Position numbers and translations under genes: made by a program
DNA from: Elusimicrobiota bacterium
GTDB taxonomy: Bacteria; Elusimicrobiota; Elusimicrobia; Elusimicrobiales; UBA9959
Length of the DNA stretch: 12,511 nt
NCBI GenBank assembly: GCA_003482905.1
Contig: DMXM01000035.1
Span: 1-12,511, forward strand
Direction of reading: 5' to 3'
The notes under the pieces: model-generated
Database searches by the model: none
What the model saw: only the letters and a program-made list of their open reading frames with translations
Told to the model about the DNA's origin: nothing
Part shown: positions 8,202 to 12,511 of the stretch, piece after piece
How positions within the stretch are numbered: position 1 is the stretch's first letter
Layout of the letters: each line of letters begins with the position of its first letter

Positions 8202-10354
8202 TGAAGAAGATAATACCGGCGGCTCTCGCCCTGTGCTTTATTTCCGCGGCCGCCTCGGCGGCGGCTGACAAGGAGGCCTACCTGCACTTCATGAACGGCA
8301 TGGTGCTGGAGCGCCGCGGCAATTACGATTCCGCCCTGCAGGAATACCGGAGCACGCTGCTGCTGGACCCGCAATCGGTTTTTGTGTATAAGCAGGCTTT
8401 GAACCTGGCCCTGCACATAGGCAAGGTGGACGATGCCGAGAACTGGGCGGAGTTCGTAGTAAAAGCGGACTCGGCCGCGGCCGACAACTGGGTGCTTTAC
8501 GGCAACGTCAAGTGGGCCAAAGGCGAACTGGAGGCCGCCGCCTCAGCCTACGAGAAGGCCCGCGTTCTCGACGCCGCCAATCACGAGGCGTTGTACCAGC
8601 TGGCCAGCCTCTGGAGTTCCAAGAACCCGGATAAAGCGGTGGACTATCTCAAGAAATTCCTCGCGCTGCGGCCCGAAGACGCGGCGGAGACCTACTACCA
8701 GATGGCCGTGCTGTACAACGCGAAGGGCCGGTACGCGGAAATGAAAGACAGCCTTATAAAGTCCAAAGAGGCGGACACCCTTTACCTGCAGCCGCGCTAC
8801 ATGCTGGCCAATTATTACGAAACCAAGAACGACACGGCCGCGGCCCTGGGCGAGTATACCGGGCTGCTGGCCTTCGAGACTAAGAACATAGAGCTCTATA
8901 ACCATGTGGGAGAGCTTTACGCCTCCCCCGCGGGCGGGAACCTGCCGGAGGCCGAAAAATACTTCCTTAAGGCCTGGGCGCTGCAAAAGACGGACCCCAC
9001 GGCCTGTTTCTGGCTCTCGGTGGTAAACGAGCAACGCCGCGACTTCGCCGCGGCGGCTTCCTACCTGGAGGGCTCGGCCGCGCTAAAAGAAGACGCCGGC
9101 CTGGCGCTGCGCCTGGCCTATTATTACACGCAGAGCGGCCGTTATGAAAAGGCCATAACCATGCTTGAGGGGGCGGCTAAAAAATGGCCGGACAACGGCG
9201 AGATAGCCTATTTTCTGGCGCTGGGCTACGACGATATGGGCAAGAGCGACAGGGCGCGGGAAATGCTTAAAGCCGTGCTGGCAAAAAGCCCGGACAACGG
9301 AGACGCCCGCATGCAGTACGCCGTTATCAGCGAGCGGGAGGGAGATATGGCCGCGGCCGAGGAGGCTTTCCGGTACCTGATCTCGAAGAACCCGGCCAAC
9401 GCCAATGTGCTCAATTACCTCGGTTACGCCCTGGCGGACCGCGGGCTGAAGCTGGAGGAAGCCGAAGTGCTGATCTCCAGCGCCGTCGCCCTGGAACCGG
9501 CCAACGGCGCCTACCTGGATTCCCTCGCCTGGGTGAAGTTCAAACGGGGAAACATCCCCGAGGCCCTGGCCGGCATAAAAAAAGCGGTCAAGGCGGTTTA
9601 CGACGACGCCGTGATCTGGGCGCACGCGGGCGATATTTACGCGGCCGCCGGCGACCAGCGGACGGCCTGGCAGGCCTGGAAAAATTCCAGGCTGCTCGAG
9701 AAACCGGCCAAACGTTCCGCGGCGGAGGCTAAAATAAAGGCCCTGCAGAATAAGATACCGGGGGCCGAAGCGGAAGGGCTTGAGCGCGCCTACCTGAAAA
9801 AGATCAGTCCGGCGGGGATCGAATTCTCCTCTTTCGCCAAGGTCGAGGCCAGGCTGCGCGGCCGCACCGTAAAGTTAGACGCGATACTGCACTTCGCCCC
9901 GCCGGCGGACTTCAGCCTGACCGTGATGGGACCGTTGATGGCCCCGCTCTGGAAAGCCAGGGCGAGCGGCGACGTGCTGGATATGGACGCCATAGCCCTT
10001 GCGGGCATAGACTCAGCCACGTTCAGTTACTGGGCTTCCCTTATGACCACGGAGCTTAGGGACTGGTTTTCCGGCAAAACCATCGCCGGCGGTAAATTTG
10101 ACGACGGCTGGGACTCCGTATGTTTTAACGGCGACGGCAAGGAGGTCTGCCTTGACGGTGACCGCGTACCGGGGGAGATCCGCCCCGAGGTTGAGAAAAA
10201 ACTTATGTTCAAACCTTCCCATTATTTTATGCACAACCTCTACCTGTTCCCCAACGTTATGGAATTCAAACTGCCGGCGGTGTCCGTGCGCATTACGCTG
10301 GACAATACCCAGATGAATTTCAACGGCGTTAATGCGCTTGGGCTGCCGGAGTAA
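8198..10354 (+). CDS. Secreted TPR protein with C-terminal LolB-like domain
   Basis: The 718-residue protein has a type I signal peptide: MMKK, a hydrophobic stretch, then a likely cut after ASA near residue 22. There is no proper lipobox, since the only Cys, at 13, is preceded by Leu. About 14 TPR-like helical hairpins fill roughly 27-505, for example a unit at 27-60 and the LDSLAWVKFKRGNIPEAL unit. Residues about 530-718 resemble the LolB half-barrel. Strands VEARLRGRTVKLDAILHF and DFSLTVMGPLMAPL align with E. coli LolB around NPLG, whose Leu matches Leu580 here. The C-terminal NVMEFKLPAVSVRITLDN resembles LolB's last strands. In beta- and gamma-proteobacteria lolB lies directly before ispE, often behind a TPR gene, and here both precede ispE in one frame. 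A role in outer-membrane lipoprotein or lipid handling is inferred. AAGGA at 8190-8194 favours the second ATG at 8201. Confidence 0.8.
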   Translation: MMKKIIPAALALCFISAAASAAADKEAYLHFMNGMVLERRGNYDSALQEYRSTLLLDPQSVFVYKQALNLALHIGKVDDAENWAEFVVKADSAAADNWVLYGNVKWAKGELEAAASAYEKARVLDAANHEALYQLASLWSSKNPDKAVDYLKKFLALRPEDAAETYYQMAVLYNAKGRYAEMKDSLIKSKEADTLYLQPRYMLANYYETKNDTAAALGEYTGLLAFETKNIELYNHVGELYASPAGGNLPEAEKYFLKAWALQKTDPTACFWLSVVNEQRRDFAAAASYLEGSAALKEDAGLALRLAYYYTQSGRYEKAITMLEGAAKKWPDNGEIAYFLALGYDDMGKSDRAREMLKAVLAKSPDNGDARMQYAVISEREGDMAAAEEAFRYLISKNPANANVLNYLGYALADRGLKLEEAEVLISSAVALEPANGAYLDSLAWVKFKRGNIPEALAGIKKAVKAVYDDAVIWAHAGDIYAAAGDQRTAWQAWKNSRLLEKPAKRSAAEAKIKALQNKIPGAEAEGLERAYLKKISPAGIEFSSFAKVEARLRGRTVKLDAILHFAPPADFSLTVMGPLMAPLWKARASGDVLDMDAIALAGIDSATFSYWASLMTTELRDWFSGKTIAGGKFDDGWDSVCFNGDGKEVCLDGDRVPGEIRPEVEKKLMFKPSHYFMHNLYLFPNVMEFKLPAVSVRITLDNTQMNFNGVNALGLPE

Positions 10355-10357
10355 GTT

Positions 10358-11236
10358 ATGATAAAGATAGAAGCGCGGGCCAAGATAAACCTGTTCCTGG
10401 AGGTCACCCGCAAGCGCGCGGACGGCTACCACGACCTGGAGACTCTGTTTGCCCGCATAGGCGTGGCCGACACGCTGTCGTTCAGGAAAACCAAAGAGCC
10501 CGGGATCAGGCTCAGGGTGAAGAATGGCCCTCCCGGCCTTAAGCAGGAGGACAATATAGTCCACAAGGCCGCGGTAAAGTTCTTCGGCGTTTTCGGCGTG
10601 AACCCGGCCGTTGAGATAACCCTTAAAAAGAATATCCCCGTTGGCGCCGGGCTGGGCGGCGGTTCTTCCGACGCCGCGGCCGCGCTGATAGGCCTGGCTA
10701 AACTTTATATGCTTCCCAAGTCCGCAGCCGGCGGGCTTATGAAAATAGCCGCCGGCCTGGGTTCCGACGTGCCGTTCTTCATGCTGGAGGCCGGCGCCGC
10801 GCAAGGTTACGGCCGCGGAGAAAAATTAAAGAAAATTGAATTGGCCGGCCGCCTGCCTTCCATAGTGCTGGTGTATCCCGGTGTGCCGGTTTACACAAAA
10901 GAGGTTTACGGCAGCCTTAAATTGGGCAACCCGGCCGATATCCGGGCGCGGCGGGCGGATTTCCTGGAATTATCCGGCCTGCTCAGGCGCGGGAAATTCA
11001 CCAGGGAGAGGGCGGGCCTGCTGTTCAACCGGCTTGAGGAGCCGGTGCTGCCCGGGCATAAGGCCGTAAGGCTGGTCAAGCAGCGGCTTGTCCAACTTGG
11101 GGCGGACGCCGTTATGATGTCCGGTTCGGGGGCCTCGGTGTTTGCCCTCTGCTGGGATAAGGCCAAAGCCAGGCGGATGGCGGCGGAGGCGGGGCGTATA
11201 CGGGGTTACAGGGTTTTTTTGACGAAATTTTGCTAG
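10358..11236 (+). CDS. ispE: 4-diphosphocytidyl-2-C-methyl-D-erythritol kinase IspE
   Basis: IspE phosphorylates the 2-hydroxyl of CDP-methylerythritol in the MEP isoprenoid pathway. The 292-residue GHMP kinase shows AKINLFLEV at 8-16 with catalytic Lys9, DGYHDLETLF at 22-31, and the ATP-binding PVGAGLGGGSSDAAA at 94-108. It also has LGSDVPFF at 134-141 with catalytic Asp137, GYGRGE, and a C-terminal GSGASVFAL loop. Length and motif order are normal. The ATG lies three bases after the TPR/LolB stop, with GGAG at 10348-10351 in the end of that gene, so coupling is likely. spoVG follows after 91 bases. Confidence 0.96.
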   Translation: MIKIEARAKINLFLEVTRKRADGYHDLETLFARIGVADTLSFRKTKEPGIRLRVKNGPPGLKQEDNIVHKAAVKFFGVFGVNPAVEITLKKNIPVGAGLGGGSSDAAAALIGLAKLYMLPKSAAGGLMKIAAGLGSDVPFFMLEAGAAQGYGRGEKLKKIELAGRLPSIVLVYPGVPVYTKEVYGSLKLGNPADIRARRADFLELSGLLRRGKFTRERAGLLFNRLEEPVLPGHKAVRLVKQRLVQLGADAVMMSGSGASVFALCWDKAKARRMAAEAGRIRGYRVFLTKFC

Positions 11237-11239
11237 AAT
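11231..11239 (+). promoter_or_regulatory. Candidate extended -10 promoter for spoVG
   Basis: TGCTAGAAT at 11231-11239 matches an extended -10 (TGnTATAAT) with one change and overlaps the ispE stop. No -35 lies at the right distance, as the nearby TTGACG at 11219-11224 is only 9 bases away. Consensus match only. Confidence 0.3.
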
Positions 11240-11317
11240 TTCTGGGAAGTAGAATCATGTAACGCTGCCTTGCAGGAGTATGCCGGTAAAAGTGGTGTTC
11301 TGTCGGGGGGCGGTAAT

Positions 11318-11326
11318 AGGGGGGAG
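11318..11326 (+). promoter_or_regulatory. Ribosome binding site deciding the spoVG start
   Basis: The purine run AGGGGGGAG lies directly before the ATG at 11328. An in-frame ATG at 11280, with AGGAG at 11274-11278, would add 16 residues that SpoVG proteins lack. From 11328 the protein begins MEITEVRI, which matches Bacillus MEVTDVRL. Confidence 0.65.
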
Positions 11327-11327
11327 T

Positions 11328-11636
11328 ATGGAAATCACCGAAGTGAGGATACATCTCAGGAATGAGGCGCGGCTAAAAGCGTTCGCGACAGTGACGTTTA
11401 ACAACGCTTTTGTCGTGCACAACATGAAAGTAGTGAATGGCAACAACGGCCTTATAGTGTGCATGCCTTCCAGGAAGATCAAGGACGGCACCTACAAGGA
11501 CATAGCCCATCCTATAAATAACGAGTTCCGCGGGAAACTTGAACAGCTCATTCTCAAAGAGTACGAGAAAGAGGTGGCCAAGGCCGGGCCGATGCCGGAG
11601 CCCACGCAAACCGAAGGCTTCGCCGAAGGTTACTAA
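11328..11636 (+). CDS. spoVG: SpoVG family nucleic-acid-binding regulator
   Basis: SpoVG proteins are small site-specific DNA/RNA-binding regulators first known from Bacillus sporulation, but they also occur in non-sporulating bacteria such as Borrelia. The 102-residue protein is a clear member. It has MEITEVRI at the start, FVVHNMKVVNGNNGLIV at 28-44, MPSRKIKDGTYKDIAHPIN at 46-64, and a basic helix FRGKLEQLILKEYE at 67-80. An acidic, Pro- and Glu-containing tail ends it. The gene lies between ispE and glmU, as in Bacillus where ispE, spoVG and glmU are near neighbours. Its target here is unknown. A GAAGGTT/AACCTTC hairpin at 11625-11641 spans the stop codon. Confidence 0.95.
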   Translation: MEITEVRIHLRNEARLKAFATVTFNNAFVVHNMKVVNGNNGLIVCMPSRKIKDGTYKDIAHPINNEFRGKLEQLILKEYEKEVAKAGPMPEPTQTEGFAEGY

Positions 11637-11677
11637 CCTTCAGTTCCAATCGGTTGAAAGACAGGGGATCGGGGGGG

Positions 11678-11698
11678 TAAGGGTGTTAAGCCCTTAAC
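11678..11698 (+). terminator. Weak hairpin between spoVG and tRNA-Gln
   Basis: TAAGGG at 11678-11683 can pair with CCCTTA at 11691-11696. Alternatively GTTAAG at 11685-11690 pairs with CTTAAC at 11693-11698 around CC. The downstream bases are pyrimidine-rich but not a clean T-run. It could be a weak terminator or an operator-like palindrome. Confidence 0.25.
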
Positions 11699-11725
11699 TC
11701 TTGTCCTTTGTCATGTTTATTTTAT

Positions 11726-11796
11726 TCCCGGGTGGTGTAACGGTAGCACAACCGCCTTTGACGCGGTTAGACATGGTTCAAATCCATGCCCGGGAG
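11726..11796 (+). tRNA. tRNA-Gln(TTG)
   Basis: Acceptor TCCCGGG at 11726-11732 pairs fully with CCCGGGA at 11789-11795, with discriminator G at 11796. The U1-A72 pair is characteristic of tRNA-Gln. The anticodon loop CTTTGAC gives anticodon TTG (Gln CAA/CAG). The T-arm is CATGG-TTCAAAT-CCATG. No CCA is encoded, as ATAAAA follows. A 41-bp palindrome starts eight bases after the discriminator. In several delta-proteobacteria a tRNA-Gln also lies near ispE. Confidence 0.95.
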
Positions 11797-11803
11797 ATAA
11801 AAA

Positions 11804-11844
11804 GGGGACAGGCTACTTTTTTATTAAAAAAGTAGCCTGTCCCC
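11804..11844. repeat. 41-bp perfect palindrome, copy 1
   Basis: The left arm GGGGACAGGCTACTTTTTT (11804-11822), loop ATT (11823-11825) and right arm 11826-11844 form a 19-bp perfect stem. It begins eight bases after tRNA-Gln and ends eight bases before the GIY-YIG start codon. On the plus strand no T-run follows. On the minus strand five T follow, so it could end leftward transcription. It is the near-twin of the palindrome at 12122-12162. Confidence 0.95.
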
Positions 11845-11852
11845 ATTACCCT

Positions 11853-12146
11853 ATGAAGAAAGTTCACGCGCCGATATCTTCACACTGGATCGTTTATATG
11901 GTCCGTTGCGCCAATGGTTCCTTATATACGGGGATAACCAATAACCTGGCGGCGCGCATAGCCGACCATAACGCGGGCAAAGGCGCCAAGTACACCGCCG
12001 CCTTCGGGCCGGTGGAACTGGTGTGGAAGAAACGCAAAAAAGACCGCTCCGCCGCGTCCGTACTCGAGGCCGCCATCAAAAAACTCACCCGCAAAGAAAA
12101 AGACGCGCTCATTGGAAAAAGGGGGACAGGCTACTTTTTAATTTAA
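11853..12146 (+). CDS. Small GIY-YIG endonuclease-domain protein (UPF0213/YhbQ-like)
   Basis: This 97-residue protein is a single GIY-YIG domain. IVYMVRC at 13-19 (Tyr15) and YTGIT at 25-29 are the two name-giving motifs. Arg35, His39, the GKGAKYT block at 42-48 and Glu72 match the UPF0213/YhbQ pattern of catalytic and metal-binding residues. Family members are small proteins, some with reported nuclease activity on DNA. The cellular role of this one is unknown. Residues 90-97 (RGTGYFLI) and the stop are read from the right-hand palindrome, so the native C-terminus has probably been replaced or extended. No Shine-Dalgarno precedes the ATG; the left palindrome ends eight bases upstream. An internal ATG at codon 16 would cut into the GIY motif. 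ATA Ile codons occur as in the neighbouring genes, so recent foreign composition is not obvious. Confidence 0.85.
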   Translation: MKKVHAPISSHWIVYMVRCANGSLYTGITNNLAARIADHNAGKGAKYTAAFGPVELVWKKRKKDRSAASVLEAAIKKLTRKEKDALIGKRGTGYFLI

Positions 12147-12170
12147 AAAGTAGCCTGTCCCCTTTTTTTT
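12116..12170 (+). terminator. Intrinsic terminator formed by palindrome copy 2
   Basis: The 19-bp GC-footed stem at 12122-12162 is followed directly by eight T (12163-12170), a textbook Rho-independent terminator for the GIY-YIG message. A run of five A (12116-12120) before it gives a weaker terminator on the minus strand. It should isolate glmU from upstream transcription. Confidence 0.85.
12122..12162. repeat. 41-bp perfect palindrome, copy 2
   Basis: The left arm GGGGACAGGCTACTTTTTA (12122-12140), loop ATT (12141-12143) and right arm 12144-12162 form a 19-bp perfect stem. Compared with copy 1 only the loop-closing pair differs: T-A becomes A-T, changed on both sides so pairing is kept. 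The left arm and loop encode the C-terminus of the GIY-YIG protein, and the right arm holds its stop codon. Confidence 0.95.
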
Positions 12171-12171
12171 G

Positions 12172-12177
12172 TAGAAT
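12172..12177 (+). promoter_or_regulatory. Candidate -10 for glmU
   Basis: TAGAAT at 12172-12177, directly after the terminator T-run, would start transcription about 45 bases before glmU. The same TAGAATTT string lies before spoVG at 11234-11241. No -35 match is present at the correct spacing inside the palindrome. Weak evidence. Confidence 0.25.
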
Positions 12178-12227
12178 TTATATGTAGCCCTTCCGTTTCC
12201 ATATTTTTTCGGTTTTCTTTAATTTAT

Positions 12228-12511
12228 ATGTCTAAAAACAACAGTTTCGCGGCGGTGGTACTGGCGGCCGGCCTGGGCACCAGGATGAAATCCGACCTGC
12301 CCAAAGTACTCCATTACCTCGGCGATATGTCACTAGCCGAACGCGTCATCCGCAAAATAGCCGCCCTCGGGCCCGAAAAAATAATAGTCATAACCGGCCA
12401 CCGCGCCGAAATGGTGGAAGCCGAGCTCACCAAACGCCTCGGCGGTATAGCCGAAAAACTCGTCTTCGTCCGGCAGAAACTCCTTAAAGGCAGCGGCCGC
12501 GCCGTGCAGGA
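12228..12511 (+). CDS. glmU: GlmU, N-terminal part (GlcNAc-1-phosphate uridyltransferase domain), cut by window end
   Basis: GlmU acetylates glucosamine-1-phosphate and then couples GlcNAc-1-phosphate to UTP, giving UDP-GlcNAc. Only 94 complete codons are inside the window. They show the uridyltransferase signature VVLAAGLGTRMKSDLPKVLH at about 10-29 and, further on, IIVITGHRAEMV and VFVRQKLLKGSGRAVQ, where homologues have the GTGHA-type loop. The acetyltransferase half must lie beyond the end. The ATG follows an AT-rich leader (AATTTAT) with no recognisable Shine-Dalgarno, and no better start is seen. It completes the GlmS-GlmM-GlmU set in this locus. Confidence 0.95.
   Translation, partial: MSKNNSFAAVVLAAGLGTRMKSDLPKVLHYLGDMSLAERVIRKIAALGPEKIIVITGHRAEMVEAELTKRLGGIAEKLVFVRQKLLKGSGRAVQ

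Larger units (their letters stand above)
11804..12162 (+). mobile_element. Candidate palindrome-bounded GIY-YIG cassette
   Basis: A single GIY-YIG nuclease gene is enclosed by two 41-bp palindromes that match at 39 of 41 positions, between tRNA-Gln and glmU. The nuclease gene starts eight bases after the left palindrome and stops inside the right one. No target-site duplication is evident and no transposase is present. Mobility is inferred from the repeat-gene-repeat layout. Two separate palindrome insertions, or conserved terminators, would give the same picture. Confidence 0.3.

Noticed and set aside
8198..8262. Lipoprotein signal in the TPR/LolB-like protein
   Set aside because: The single Cys at residue 13 is preceded by Leu and sits inside the hydrophobic core; an ASA cleavage site fits a type I signal peptide better.
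11219..11239. TTGACG plus TAGAAT as a full sigma-70 promoter for spoVG
   Set aside because: The spacing is only 9 bases, far below the usual 16-18, so only the extended -10 is kept as a weak candidate.
11280..11327. Upstream in-frame ATG for spoVG giving 16 extra residues
   Set aside because: The added residues are not found in SpoVG proteins, and a purine-rich site directly precedes the ATG at 11328.
11804..12162. CRISPR array
   Set aside because: Only two repeat copies, each itself a perfect hairpin, separated by a coding gene instead of short spacers, with no cas genes nearby.

Overview
The window is a GC-rich, gene-dense bacterial chromosome segment of housekeeping genes. Two serine tRNA genes lie on the minus strand at the left edge. 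Everything after them is on the plus strand, mostly in tightly spaced or overlapping operon-style runs. The organism looks diderm (Gram-negative): it has a secreted TPR protein with a LolB-like C-terminus next to ispE, DXP-dependent vitamin B6 synthesis (pdxJ) and the MEP isoprenoid pathway (ispE). The glmM-pdxJ-acpS-nnr-tsaE order resembles delta-proteobacterial arrangements. The ispE-spoVG-glmU order resembles Bacillus. ATA is used heavily for Ile despite the high GC. This mix, with the tRNA 3' ends lacking encoded CCA, would fit a deep-branching diderm such as Elusimicrobiota. That is a low-confidence inference from gene content only.

Layout. 1-203: tRNA-Ser(GCT), cut by the window edge, and tRNA-Ser(TGA), both minus. 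204-283: a short AT-rich palindromic spacer with back-to-back promoter candidates for the tRNAs and for glmM. 284-4365: glmM, pdxJ, glmS. 4370-8201: acpS, an NAD(P)HX dehydratase gene, thiL, tsaE, tsaB and rimI, nearly all abutting or overlapping. 8198-11236: a TPR/LolB-like fusion gene and ispE. 11328-11636: spoVG. 11726-11796: tRNA-Gln(TTG). 11804-12162: a small GIY-YIG nuclease gene bounded by two almost identical 41-bp perfect palindromes, the second of which is also an intrinsic terminator. 12228-end: the 5' part of glmU.

How the genes fit together. GlmS, GlmM and GlmU together convert fructose-6-phosphate to UDP-GlcNAc, the precursor of peptidoglycan and lipid A, so the whole pathway is encoded here. 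PdxJ, ThiL and AcpS serve PLP, thiamine diphosphate and acyl-carrier-protein activation. TsaE and TsaB belong to the t6A tRNA-modification machinery (TsaD is not in the window), and RimI is a common neighbour. IspE is an isoprenoid enzyme, and the TPR/LolB-like protein probably acts in envelope lipoprotein or lipid handling.

The part most worth a second look is 11804-12162. Its two palindromes differ only at one base pair of the stem, changed on both sides so pairing is kept. The right-hand one supplies the last codons and stop of the GIY-YIG gene. Other points are the TPR-LolB fusion, active-site substitutions in PdxJ and ThiL, and the ATA codon bias. No gene-free stretch reaches 300 bases.
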